NCBI GenBank assembly: GCA_032629725.1
Contig: JAFEVB010000006.1
Span: 434,001-498,000, forward strand
Reading direction: 5' to 3'
Origin: Gremmenia infestans
Taxonomy: Eukaryota; Ascomycota; Leotiomycetes; Helotiales; Hamatocanthoscyphaceae
DNA length: 64,000 bases
The notes below the pieces were generated by a model. It was not told the origin of the DNA. It was given only the letters and a program-made list of their open reading frames with translations, and did not search any database. The translations under genes and the position numbers were made by a program. This document shows positions 43,623 to 55,384 of this stretch, piece by piece (position 1 is the first letter of the stretch; the number at the start of each line of letters is the position of its first letter).

Positions 43623-44264
43623 ATGCCAGAGCTAAAATTCTACTATGCGCCAGGCGCGTGCTCCCTAGCACCACACATCCTCCTGCACACCTCCGGCATC
43701 CCCTTCCACGCAATCCCCCTCCGCGTCTCCGCAATCCGCACAGACTTCCCCCCCTCCTTCTCGCTCATCAACCCGAAGATGAAAGTCCCCGTCCTCGCTC
43801 TGGACACCGAAGTCATCACCGAAATCCCCGCCATCGCTACCGCCATCTCCAACCTAGTACCCGAGCGGCATTTCATGGGGAAGACGGGGTTGGAGGGTGT
43901 GAGGGTCTACGAGTGGATAAACTGGCTGTCGGGCACGCTGCATGGAGCGGGCTTCGGACATGTGTTTCGCCCGCAGCGGTGGAGTGTGCAGGGGGATGGG
44001 TTGGAGGGGATTAGGGAGCAGGGGCTTGTGGTTGTGAAGGAGTGTTTTGATATGATTGAGGGGAAGCTAGCTGGTGTGTATGCGGTGGGAGGGGGGCTGA
44101 CGGTCGTGGATGCGTATCTGTTTGTTTTCTATCGGTGGGGGAATGAGGTGGGGTTGGATATGAAGGGCAAGTATCCTAAGTACGCTGCTTTGGTAAAGAA
44201 TCTGCTGGAACTTGATGCTGTGAAGGAGACTTTGAAGGTTGAGGATATTGTGTATAGTTTGTAG
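43623..44264 (+). CDS. Glutathione S-transferase, bacterial beta-class (GstA-like)
   Basis: Single exon, 213 residues, start AAGATGCC. The N-terminal thioredoxin fold begins LKFYYAPGACSLAPHILLH, the hallmark of beta-class GSTs in which the Cys after APGA contacts glutathione; NPKMKVPVLALD is the cis-Pro region and EIPAIATAI the SNAIL-like helix. The C-terminal domain ends with GGLTVVDAYLFVFYRWG, the usual N-capping Asp motif. Such GSTs are frequent in bacteria and patchy in fungi, so old horizontal acquisition is possible but not shown here. A hand count of third codon positions gives about 52 C and 10 G in the first 80 codons, against about 9 C and 50 G in the next 81. Confidence 0.9.
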   Translation: MPELKFYYAPGACSLAPHILLHTSGIPFHAIPLRVSAIRTDFPPSFSLINPKMKVPVLALDTEVITEIPAIATAISNLVPERHFMGKTGLEGVRVYEWINWLSGTLHGAGFGHVFRPQRWSVQGDGLEGIREQGLVVVKECFDMIEGKLAGVYAVGGGLTVVDAYLFVFYRWGNEVGLDMKGKYPKYAALVKNLLELDAVKETLKVEDIVYSL

Positions 44265-45501
44265 AATCTACATCTTGAATATGTTGATCTGTTTGCGGGG
44301 CGTTCATGTATTACAGTGGCCTCGAATGGCGGGGTACTTTAGCGAGCTGAAAGGGCGGCAGGGGGGCAGTTCTGCAGATCCATGTAAGAGATGAGCTTAA
44401 AGTATACCTCACCACTTACTCCTCCAACCCCAGACTGGTAGGCATCAGCCTCTTTCTAAATGCCTGTAGAAACACCGTTCATCAGAGCCTCATCTTCGCA
44501 TGAAAAACAAATTTCAATGATAAAGTATCGACTTTCTAGTATTCCCCCACCCAAAAGCCTAAACTCTAGAAGTATCTCTTCACGCCCGCAAAAACTCCAA
44601 CATTATCCTAGCCTCTACAGACAGAGCTGCGCGGTATCTAATCTGCATTACTGATTCACAGCTGAAAACCGAGAAATCCCCTCCTATAACTTGACGCAAA
44701 ATCATTATAAACCCACAACACCGTAGAAACAAAATAAACGAAAGCATTTCATTCATGCTAGTTCCTTCTATGCAACCCTAACCCCAACCCCCCGGTCCCA
44801 TATCAATAAAAACCAACCGTGAAATATAATATATCGAGAAGAGAACAAAGAGAAAGCTCGATGATGTATAAAGAAAGGAAAGGAAAGTAAAGGAAATAGG
44901 CGCAGAAAGCTAGAAAGGGTATTTTTGAGTGCTGCTAGACGCTTTAGATAAAGGGAATGACTGTTTGAGCATTTTCGAGAAGCGGATTGATGGCCGTGTA
45001 ATATAGTATGTGTTTGATTGAAGCACGTGCACGGAAGATAGTATGATAAAATTGAAGGCAACAAGCAAAAAATCACCCTTCCTATCCCACCTTATCCCAA
45101 TATCTGAGTTTGATATCTGTGGAATGTACGTTGTAGGCTGCGACTTTATATCGCTGCCCCCTCGAGCCCCCTTCAAACTTTAGCGAGCAAGGCACCAACC
45201 GAAACAAAGCTTCCTTTAGTTGAAGGTCACAAACAGCACAGTAGTTGAACCCCCTCTTAGCCTTAATACTCAATTCCCATTTCAAGAACCGCACTCTCGA
45301 TGTCAAATGTTTTGAAAGTTCTCTCTATTATATTTTCGCCTATGCAAATTAAGGAAGGTGCTACAAATCGGTTCGACCATGCTTATTACCCCTTTCCGCC
45401 ATCGCTAAAATGCATATCAAATCTGCCATTCCACTCCTCATCCCCCCTTTCTCTCCCTTACAAAGCCATCCCACAGCCACTCAGCGCAACAACTCCTCCC
45501 T
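44265..45501. other. Intergenic, no supported gene
   Basis: Minus-strand frames at 44768-45306 overlap each other and are low-complexity; no gene is supported. Purine-rich GAAAGGAAAGGAAAGTAAAGG run at 44871-44892. Confidence 0.45.
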
Positions 45502-45915
45502 CTACAACCCACAAGCACTCGCATCAACTTGAGTCCAGTCAGCATCCACGCGCCCAAGCGCCACCGCCTGCCCACCGGTCAACTGATCCAAGGCCGCCTG
45601 CGCAATATTGAAACCCTCGGCCGCATGGTCGATAGCCAGGACGTTGATGCTAACGCCGTTGTACGTCAGCGTGTAGCAGGAGCCGCAGTTGGCATCGTTC
45701 CAGCCGGCGATGGTCGAGGCACCACCGATGAGAGGAAAGGTGGGAAGGCTGGATTGGGTGCTGTAGCCCTTGGTGATCAGGCCGTTGGAACCATCGCTGC
45801 AGGAGACAGCGGTGAGGGATCGGGAACCGTCATCGTAGCCTGTGTCGTAGGAGACGGTGATTGCAGAGGCGGTTGCGAGAAGGGTGAAGACGGTGGTGAA
45901 GGTTGGGAATTGCAT
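45502..45915 (-). CDS. Cerato-platanin, small secreted protein
   Basis: Single exon, 137 residues. A signal peptide (MQFPTFTTVFTLLATASA, cleavage after about residue 18) is followed by the mature start ITVSYDTGYDDGSRSLTAVSC, the cerato-platanin N-terminus. Four cysteines at the family positions (AVSCSDG, DANCGSCYTL, ASACGL) form two disulphides, and INVLAIDHAAEGFNIAQAAL is the conserved core. Cerato-platanins are expansin-like wall proteins that bind chitin oligomers and act as elicitors in plants. A strong TATA box lies upstream. Length and cysteine pattern are complete. Confidence 0.95.
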   Translation of the reverse strand: MQFPTFTTVFTLLATASAITVSYDTGYDDGSRSLTAVSCSDGSNGLITKGYSTQSSLPTFPLIGGASTIAGWNDANCGSCYTLTYNGVSINVLAIDHAAEGFNIAQAALDQLTGGQAVALGRVDADWTQVDASACGL

Positions 45916-48604
45916 TTTGATTGGAAGATTGATATTTGACTGAGGAGATGATTTCCAAAAGTAATGTTGATGATTTATTCGGGTGATTTGATTGATGTGA
46001 AGCTTGTTGATGTTCTGAGAAGAGAAATGAAGAGAAACCTCAAGTCCTTATATATATTGTGTTGAAAAGGCACGTGAGCTTCGTATCCCCAACATGCCAT
46101 CTATTTCCGTCAACGGCAGTCACGGGCACTTGCAGGTACGAGATCTCCCCACATTGTGGATGGTGGAAGTATAAACACGAGACGCTTTGTTGGCAATGTG
46201 ACGCTAAGTCAGCCTTGGACTGACGCTTGGCATCATAATGTTGGGGCAAAGGTACGAGAAACAGACGAAATAAAGCATAGCATAGCGTATTAGATTGTGC
46301 TTAACGGGGTCAACCTGACTGGTTGTTTTTCGCAAGATACATGTCTCACTGTGGGCACTTGCACCCGATTCTATAATGATGCTGAAAATCCCTCTGACAA
46401 GAAATCCCAGTACTTCGTGGAAAAGCATTTATTTGAAACTACGAAAAGTGAGAATAGTTGCAATCTGAAAAGAAAATTGATTAAAGTCAGGTCGGCTAAA
46501 CAGCGAAAGCGGCAGCCACAGCCACCCGCTGATCATCCCGCCAAGACATGTCAATGCCGGCCTATTCTAGCGCCGGGACTTCGGATGAAAGTTTTCTCCC
46601 TCCCGATGACTTTCAACTATTGCTCTTTCTCTCTTCGTATCGAGGATACGAGCACCTCGCATGATTTTTGAAGTAGCCAAGCTGGAGATCTTTCCTGAAT
46701 AACTGCTCAGAACGAGGAGAACACCCTCCAAAGTGGACAAGTCTGGATGAGAAGGAATCCCGTGAAGACGGTGAAGTAAATATAACTGCAAGGGATAAGT
46801 GACTCTGCCAGAGCAAAAGTCCTCCAGTTCTTGGATTTCGTGCTCGCTCAAACCAAAGTTGAATCTGTTGTTGGTTTCGGATCTGATTTATGAAGCGTCA
46901 TGGCAGGTGCTGAAGTATCTATCTCACATAGTCCCGACAATCCCTATTTCAACCCCGTTCGTTTCCCGAAAAGTAGCCTACCAGAATTAGACAATGAAAA
47001 TACACCGCGAGGCTTGAACGAGTATTCGTGTGTGAGGACTTCAAGATATTTCCTAGTGCCAGTGCTTCTAGAGTTGTGCGCGTGCAGTTTTGGTACAAGT
47101 CGACAAGCAGTATGAATTGTGTCTTTGGAGCAAGTCGTTGAGCTTCGGATTATATTACATCCCATTGAAACTTGTCTCGGATCAACCGACGTCTTGGAAA
47201 AATTTAACGGTTGGTCCGGTCGACGGGGCTCGAGAAGGCTCGAAGACTTCAGAAATATTGTTCTACTTAACCAGAACCTCATGTTATAGGATAGACACCG
47301 AAGAATTGCCGTTGCCGTTCAGGAATCGAATGAAAGAGATCATGCTCTCAATACGTATCCAGAGGTTATTGGCAGACGCAAGACAATATCATCATATCAT
47401 TAGGCCTTACAATAAAAGGAGCAGTCTCTCGTTGAATTTTTACAATATTAAATATACCTTCAATACGTGCTCATAATCTCGCATCTACAACAATACCCTC
47501 AACCAGCCAGCTAATTTCCGATTACTACAAGTATCAGGCACACCCGAACAGCGCAAACAGTCAACCAGTCAGCCTTGTGGCAGACATAACTTTCTCTCTC
47601 AAGACTTACCCCTTCCTCCATACTCCTCCATACTCCTCCATACCCCTTTCTCAACCCCTCTATCTATCTATCATCTACTCCATCCCATGCAGCAACAGCA
47701 CAGCACAATACAGTACAACCAAGTTAGTCCTTCCTCGGAATTACTATACTACAGTAACGTCGAGATAGTCCACTTACTAAGAAGCTTCTCAATCTTTTCT
47801 TTTTGCACTGTCCCGCCCACTCGGAAAGAACGCAAGTACCTACCTACTCTCTGATCTTGGGTATCGATATCTGCATGCAGTAAACGACTGACTTAGCCCC
47901 GAAGCGAGTGTGTTCCAACCTCTAGACATCCAAGGCCTCTCTCTCCACGCTTGAACAATAGCTGACGAGTTTTTGTATGCTTAAAAGCACTACCCTCCCC
48001 GATCTACAGTATCCACACACCTCACCTCACCTCAACACATACAAAGATACATGATTATTCATCTGATTTAAAATTTTTCATTCACTCCACCTCCTACTCC
48101 ACCCCCTACTCCTACTACAACCACGCCACCACTAACCCCTCCCTGCATCACCACCGTAAGACCCAACTCCTGTTTTTCAACCATCCCTCGAAACCGGGTA
48201 TAGCAAACCAGACGTCATGTAAGGTAAAGATCAGATGTAACACCCCCACCATCCCCAAACGCCGTATCCCAAGTAAAGCCAAATGCAAGTCCCGAAGGTT
48301 AAGATAGATATGATACAAGATTGAAAAAAATCAATTAGTCGGGTGGGTCCAATTAATTGCGCTGGAGACCGCTGTGGTATGCAATGCGATGCGATGCGAT
48401 GTGCCGCACCACGCTGAGATGAGTTTGTACTAGGCCGTGAGATGTAATAGGACATCATTATCGCCTAGTAGTCATCGGATGCTGGAATGGAATGGATATC
48501 CAAGTTGAGGAGATGCAGAGCCATTCTGTCCAATTCGGAACCGAGGCTTGGGCCTCATCAAGGCCGAATGCATGATATACGAGACTGGCATTAGATCAAA
48601 AGAA
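45916..48604. other. Long gene-poor region
   Basis: Several 60-130 codon frames on both strands at 46.3-47.5 kb overlap and show no recognised motif. Minus frames at 46567-46851 and 46944-47282 are mildly protein-like (SEHEIQELEDFCSGRVTYPL) and may be remnants of one gene. Short repeats: TACTCCTCCA at 47620-47650 and GCGATGCGATGCGATGCGATG at about 48385-48402. Confidence 0.45.
46046..46056 (-). promoter_or_regulatory. TATA box of cerato-platanin gene
   Basis: Reads TATATATAAGG on the minus strand, about 131 bases upstream of the ATG at 45915, in keeping with the strong expression usual for this family. Confidence 0.55.
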
Positions 48605-51015
48605 TCATGACGTATTGTTTGGTTTCTGCCTCTTGTTTATCCGCGGGCTCGGCTTCACCCCTGGCTTTGCTTGCGTTCCATTGACCTGATTATCCTCCTC
48701 TGCCTTGACCGCACTCGGTCTCCTACGTTTATTGGTTACGTTTGGGCTCGTATTTGCACTCGGTCCGCTAGAGCTGGTGCCATGCTGGCTTTGTTGTAGC
48801 TGCATACCAGGAGCCTGGGCAGGACTTCCACCAACATGAGGAGAACCTGGAAGTTGGAGATGAGCTGCCGCAGGTGAAGCCCCCATAGGGAAATTCGACA
48901 TACCCGGTGTTCTTGGCCCTGAAGGATTCTGCCCTTGAACTCCAGGGTTATTGCCGTTGGTAGAAACTGTCGTCATGTACTGTTCCAGAGCTGGGTACGG
49001 TGCCAGTTGAGGGTGCTGATGGGAGTAATTGAAAAGGGGATTCATTTGCACTATTACTTCGGCAAGCTATGTCACGTTAGACAGTAAAACAAGGTTCTTG
49101 GAGGAAGAACATACCTCGAGGAACCGAAATACTGCAGGCGGGATCCCCGATCTGGCAATGACTTTGGATTGAGGAAGGTCGATATCAGGGGGCGGTGCAG
49201 GGGGTGATTTCATAGCCTTGGCCTTTTTCTTGTTCATTTCCGGTGATTGCTTCCCTTCTGGTGGGGAATTGACTTTATGCCACTCTTTGGCCCAATCATG
49301 CACAGGCCTTGCCGCTTCGATCAGCCGACTTCGTGGCAAGTATTCTTCATGACTATTTGTAACAAATTCAAGAAGTTCAATCTTCTGCTCTGCATCAAAA
49401 TGGGCGCGAAGCGTTCCATTTGCAATCAACTAAGTAACATTAGTATGTTTCTGGGAGGGGATTTTGAAGCTTACTTGTGCGCCAGTGTCAAACCAGTATA
49501 CAAAACTTGACTTTTGGCTTTCAATGTAATGTCCACTATGAGGTAAATCCTTTTCTGTGCCCTTTTCCATAATCAACTGCATGGTCTTGACCCCGCTCTC
49601 AAAATGGGTAAAGAAGTATCTCGCTAAGGCTGGGTAAGTAATCTCGTACTGCTTGTTGGCACCATCATCCGTAAACCAAAGAGAATGCCGTAATACCCCT
49701 TTTGGGGAGAAAAATCTATCCACGAAACCTGACCAATAGAACAAATCGTCCCTTTGCTTATTTCCCTGTGCTGCCATTTTCTGGGTGCCGTTGGTCATAT
49801 ATGACTGTAAAGGTTTTGAGGACGCGCCAAAGCTGCTTAGATGATCCGCAAATAGCATTAGTCTCATAAGACACTGCCCTCTTAGCTTCTCGCCTTGCTG
49901 TTGTCTTTGCTGCATCATAGCAGCTGCTTGTTGTTGAGGATTCATTCCTGGGGGTTGAGGCTGTGGCTGGCCCTGCTGTGGTTGGCCTTGTGCATTGGGT
50001 TGTGCTTGTTGCGTTTGAGGTTGAGATTGTGCTTGTATAGGCTGACTTGGCTGGCTAGCACTGGCAGCTTGCCCTTGTTGTTGTTGTTGCTGTTGCTGAG
50101 CTGCCGCTATTTGCGCTTGCTGCATATTATGCATCTGCTGGGTCATCTGATTCTGTTGCCCTGGATTATTATTTCCTCCGTGTTGTTGAGCATTTTGTAT
50201 TGCCATTTGTTGCGCGAGGATGTGTTGCTGTTGCTGGTGCTGTACGTATTAGCCAGAGTCCAGATCAGAATCGAGTAGAGGCTGGGAGGGGCAAAAGATG
50301 GGTTAGGAGACTCACTTGTTGTTGAGCTTGCGCTGCTTGCTGCTGTTCCAAGCCAAGTTGAGCTTGTTGCTGCTGTTGTTGAAGATGTTGGGGTAAATTG
50401 ACAGGCCGCGCCATGGGTCCAGATCGCATCGCTTGGAATTGCGCCGGAGTCATCTGGCCCATGCCATTTTGCATGTTCATCGGCATCCCACCCCCACTGT
50501 AAGACTGCTGTATCATGGCCTGACGCGCGCGCTGCTGTTGCATAATATGTTGTTGTTGCTGTTGTTGTAGTTGGAATTGAGGGTTTCCGACTATAATTAG
50601 ATAATCCGTCAGCATGCGGGCCATCCAAAAAGTCGGACGCATGTCGGGCTGTAATAAGCCGCATGTCTCGGCCCCGAGGCTGAAAATGGAAACGGTTGTA
50701 CTTACACATTGCTGCCTGCTGCTGCTGCTGTTGTTGTTGCATCAATTGTTGCTGAGGGTTGAGGTGTTGCAAGGCATGTTGGCTCGGCCCACCAGCTCCA
50801 GGCGGCATCCCACCACCCATCATAACTCCAGCCTGACTGACCTGAGGACCTCCTGGACCAGATACTCCCATTTGCATATGCTGCGGCATTCCTGGTTGAC
50901 CCTGACCTTGACTGTGCGGTACTGACATGCCTGCTTGCATTGGGTGGCCTTGAGCACCTGGGTGAGGAATTCCACCTGGATGCGAATAGGCCTGGCCTCC
51001 TAAGCTTGTCATCAT
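48605..51015 (-). CDS. ptaB: LIM-domain-binding family transcriptional regulator (PtaB/Mfg1-like)
   Basis: Five exons on the minus strand, 51015-50706, 50590-50316, 50239-49475, 49429-49115 and 49066-48605, all GT-AG, give 708 residues. The N-terminal 280 residues are Gln/Pro/Met-rich with repeated poly-Gln tracts. The LIM-bind domain runs from about residue 295: CLMRLMLFADHLSSFGASSK, DDLFYWSGFVDRFFSPKGVL, EITYPALARYFFTHFESGV and LIANGTLRAHFDAEQKIELL. The C-terminus is basic (NKRRRPSAVKAEED; SPRINKRQKP), a probable nuclear signal. Aspergillus PtaB and Candida Mfg1 of this family work with SomA/Flo8 to control adhesion and filamentous growth. The assignment is on domain and layout. Two adjacent ATGs (51015, 51012) are equivalent. 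Confidence 0.9.
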
Positions 51016-53612
51016 GTTGCTAAGATTGAGTGTCCACCAAGTGGAAACCGAGCACAATCCAAACGTATATCACACATGCGCCTCGGATCACCAGAGGTCG
51101 CGTAGTCCTCCTCCGCCCCGCTGCCTAGTAGATGCTGCGTGTTGTGGTCTCTACTTCTTTGTATAATCGCGTTCGTAGGGAAGAAAGTTGTTAATTGCCG
51201 CTCTTCTGGCTGGTAGACAGCTTTCACGAGCTGGAAATCGTTATATTTTCGCGACAGATAATAGGCTAAATAAAGCTTTTCGTAGAGGTCTTCGTCTCGA
51301 GTTGGAGCGCTGTTGTACTTGGTCCTCGCGAAATCGTTTGTGCACCTTGTAGAAGTTGTCGCAGAAAGAGGGAAGGCGGGTGGTACGAGTAGGTTCAGGT
51401 CCGCCGAGATACTGTAGAAAGCCGTTGTCGCAAAGACCGGACGGAGCGGGTGAATATGTAATCAATAGGCTAGGCAACGAGTGATATGGAAGTAAGATCT
51501 GGTGTACCGCATGCGAATGTTTCAACGCGATATGTCGTGGTCGTTGTCCTTTCTCGTCCGAAGAACTTTGACCCTTGCGGCGCGGGAGAGTGAATTCGAG
51601 GTGAGCCCTAGTCACGATATCGGGCGCTGATGCAACATGAAGGGGAAAGGGGAGCAAGCGCAGAAGCCGGGTAGAGAGCAATTCGTACGCAATGGATGCT
51701 GCAGCGAGTGAGTGAGAAAGAGAGGATGGCGAGGAGAGTGAAGAGAAGGGAGCTCAAAGGGAGAAATATGTTGGGAGCATAACGGTGATTAGGTTGTGGT
51801 GGTGGTGGACGTTGTTTGAACCTTTGGACTACTGGACATCTACTGCCTCGCTCCTTGCTGCAGACTGCGATGGGATGAATGGGGCCCAAAGCTTTTTGGC
51901 TGAAAAAATGGGGAAGCTATTCTCAGGCATCAATTAAGGCAACAGCGGTCTTTCAAGATCAGGTGATTTAAGCATGCAATCAGTTCATCTTCTGATTTGG
52001 GATTTCAGCTGCTGGACAATATATATTGAAAGTGACAGTCAAGATTACTACTGATGAATTTGGTATCTCGATGGGTAATCATCGCTGCCAAATGTCTTTA
52101 TGTGCGTGTACCAACGATCTTAGAAACCACTCGGCCTCTCTAGTTCCAGCTACAACCTCAAAATCGTTGCAAGGTAAACAACAACCAAGAAGCTTTAACT
52201 ATTGATATCATATAGTTTAATAATAAGATTCAACCCCATAGGCAGTTCTGGAAGGCTTTCATTGAACTCACAGTCGGAATACTGAATATTGTGTCCGCGT
52301 CATGTGTTCATCATTTCCTCGATGAGACTAGTACCAATATAGTTAGACAAGTACGGCCGCTAGCTTCAAACCCACTTGAAAAGAAATATTTTTGTTCTCG
52401 GAGCTCTCTCTCCTCAACCACTTCCACCAACAGCATTTTCTTCCAACCAACACAACAATACCGTCAGGAGCTGTCTTCGTCAGCTCCATGTGTTTGCAAC
52501 TAACTATGGTACGTCCCCAGCTCTGTTCTTTCCTTCTTTTCTCCCACCATCTTCAATGATGACAATTTCACAAAATACTTCTTTTCCCAACTTAATCGCC
52601 AATGATGAAGTTTATGCTGTCCGGGCTTTCCACACGTGGTCTGCCTGCTACTTGCCAGTACCGTTGTCTGAGAATCATCTCTATCACATTCGTATCTGTC
52701 ACCCAGTGTCGACGCGTTGCTGACTCGAAAAAAGTTTTCTTAGCATCCCCATCCACCGCACGGTCGCGATCCTAGTCATCCCCTCTCGGCATCTATTAGC
52801 TAGCAAGGTCGAACCCATCTGATGTATAGCATCAGCGGGGGAGGATCTACCTTCCTACCACTACTACATACACCAAGATCTAAGCTGACATGCAGGATCC
52901 TTCGCACCTACGCCACAAAAGGTCAGTTAGCACTTTTTTTCCCTCTTGATTCTCCCCCTAGCTTTTATGATGAAACACATACCACATTCGCAGTTTTCAC
53001 TCGAGTCCCGCCTTACTTAGAACCTAAACAGGGACAGATGAGGGGCAAAGTTCTTCCTTGGATGTCTGACTTAAGCTTTTTTGGTTTCTCAATTAAATTA
53101 CATATCATGTTGAGTTGTTCTTTGCTAACTCGATGGATTCAAAGGCAGGTACAGAAGAAACTCCAATCAAAATTACTGAGTACAGGCCCCAAGACAATTC
53201 TCTATGGGAACAAGGTGGGTTTGAGATAGGATATATAGTTTGCAATTCATTTGAATATTTTTGATCTGCCTCGAATCCAACTTTGTGAACCTATCTGCTG
53301 CTTCTTCCGAGCTTTCTTCAGCAATACCATTTCCAATAACAGCTCGATCTCTGTTATTCCTTTAATAGCTCTGCAGCATTGGGCTTGTCGAGAAACTTTA
53401 CAATCTCATTTTTCACGAGCTTCGATGATTTGTCTCTCCGGTAGTCGGCCTTTCGACACCCCACTTTACCCCTCTCCATACTATGGTTTCCCACATGCGG
53501 GTATATCACTCTATACCTAGGTATATATATCATACTACACGGAGTTCAAACCTATTACCAGAAATCAATCTTCCATCTACTCTTCCGAACATTCCCTTCT
53601 CTTCACAAGACA
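51016..53612. other. Intergenic, divergent promoter region
   Basis: 51016-51900 is probably promoter and long 5' UTR of the PtaB-like gene, as is usual for regulators. From 52.2 to 53.6 kb there are only fragmentary plus-strand frames, none protein-like. Confidence 0.45.
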
Positions 53613-55057
53613 ATGGCCGAAGGAAGCTCCATTGAACTTCTACATCGTATCCCTGATCATATATGGCCGGAGCCCGACCCCGATCAAGTTGTCCCAGCTC
53701 AACATTCTGTTCAAAACAAGAATCTTCCACACAGCGAAAGTACTGGACTTGCAAATGCTGTTGAAGAGGAAGACGTGCCTCCTAATAGAGGCCATGGCTG
53801 GGTCTGCGTCTTCTGCGTCTTTTGGATAAACGCCCATACCTGGGGAATCAATAGCGTAAGCTAAGTCCAACTAATCACTTCATCCCTCGCCATCAGGCTA
53901 CTCCTCGAAACCGCCGCCCTCCTCGGCGCTTCCTTCGCCACCGAAATCTGGCACATCTTCCTCTCCCAAGGCCTCTGTTTCGGCTGGGGCATGGGCTTCC
54001 TGTTCGTAGGCTCCGCAGGCATTGTCCCGCAGTGGTTTTTCTCGCGCCGAAGCCTCGCGACGGGCATCACGTCCGCGGGCGCTGGGTTTGGCGGCCTGGC
54101 TTATAATCTTGGGACTAGTGCATTGATTCAAGAGGTCGGGCTGGCTTGGACGTTAAGGGTTCTGGCGCTGTGCCAGTTCGTGGTCAACGCTGCTTGTATT
54201 GTGGCGTTGAGGGATAGGAATAAGACTGTGAAGCCGAATCAGCTGGTGTTTAATTACCGATTGTTCGGGAAGGGCCATTTTCTTTTCTTCTTAGGCTGGG
54301 GGTTCTTTTAGTGAGCTGGGGTACGTGGTACTGCTCTTCTCCCTGCCGAACTACGCGCTCTCGGTCGGGCTGTCTGCACATCAAGGTGCCATTGTAGGCG
54401 CACTGCTGAACCTGGGTTTGGGTGTTGGACGGCCTATTGTGGGATATTTTAGCGATTCTATAGGGCGGCTTAATATGGCCACTGCGATGACGGGACTGTG
54501 CGGCGTGTTCTGCTTGCTCATTTGGACATTTGCGGATAGTTTTGGCCTCCTCTGTTTCTTTGCGCTGCTGGCTGGCGCCGTGTGTGGCACTTTCTGGTCA
54601 ACTATCGTACCGGTAGGAGCTGAGATCGTGGGGTTGAAAGACTTGCCGAGCGCACTTAGCATTGCGTTCATGATGATGATGTTCCCTACCACCTGTAAGT
54701 TGCATTGCAAGACTCTACCCTATATAGGATTATACGAATATTATCTGCCTACAAACAGTCGCCGAGCCCATCGGCCTCATGCTTCGACGAATTCACGGAA
54801 ACATCTACCTCGACGCCCAAATATTCACAGGCTTTGTGTTTATCGCAGCAGCACTATGCGCTTGGTTCATCCGCTCATGGAAAATCACCGATAATGATCG
54901 CAAAGAGGTTGCCAAGCGGCGCAGAGAAGATGTAGTAGTAGGAACGAGCGGAAGCTACCCAATGTACTCAGGGTATCGCGATGGAAATACTCCTACAACT
55001 TGGACCAGCTATGCCTATACGATAGTTAGGAATCTATTTGTGTGGATGAAAGTTTAG
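53613..55057 (+). pseudogene. Monocarboxylate-type MFS transporter, degraded
   Basis: The first part (53613-53855) encodes an acidic N-terminus ending RGHGWVCVFCVFWINAHTWG, the usual helix 1 start of fungal Mch-type transporters. It then jumps, after 41 intron-like bases, to LLLETAALLGASFATEIWHI, which belongs to about helix 3; the segment between (roughly 50-60 residues) is missing and the two parts are out of frame. A second break is the run of four T at 54306-54309: with three T, FFLGWGFF continues as SELGYVVLLFSLPNYAL, as it stands it stops. The remaining helices (GVGRPIVGYFSDSIGRLNMA) and a 64-bp intron (54695-54758) are normal. With two lesions, a true pseudogene is likely. Confidence 0.8.
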
Positions 55058-55384
55058 AATTAGAGCGAGCGAGATATGAAGAGGATATATTCTTAGCAAC
55101 TAGGTGTCTGTTGACCTTGGTATATAAGGTAGCCAAGTCTATAAATTTTTATAATTAGAGTTAATAAATGCCTGGCCGTATTATTTACAAGACGTGTTCG
55201 CGCAACAAACTGGCGATCCTTTTGTACAGTCGTTTTCGTTACCTATAGTTGCAGGTTGGTTTTAATAGTGGGGGATAACTGCTATTCGCGCAGCAAGCGG
55301 GTGAGTCTTTTGTACAAGTGCTCTCGTTATAAGTGCAGGTTCCTGTAGGTGGTGGTGATTTAGTAGATGCGATTCGCTTCACGT
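55058..55384. other. Intergenic between convergent genes
   Basis: AT-rich 3' flanks. A near-duplicate segment is visible: CGCGCAACAAACTGGCGATCC (about 55199-55219) and CGCGCAGCAAGCGGGTGAGTC (about 55287-55307), each followed by TTTTGTACA. Confidence 0.45.

Noticed and set aside
44768..45306. Three overlapping minus-strand frames
   Set aside because: Low complexity, mutually overlapping and without any family feature; they lie in the intergenic region between the GST and cerato-platanin genes.
46297..47476. Several frames on both strands of 90-130 codons
   Set aside because: No motif, no consistent splice pattern; at best gene remnants, so not annotated as genes.
49895..50278. Leucine-rich plus-strand frame of 127 codons
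   Set aside because: Antisense of poly-Gln tracts (CTG/TTG read from CAG/CAA), not a real LRR or membrane protein.
51241..51889. Minus-strand frames of 93-146 codons upstream of the PtaB-like gene
   Set aside because: Position suggests 5' UTR or promoter; composition is Ser/Leu/Arg-rich and no splice connects them to the coding exon.
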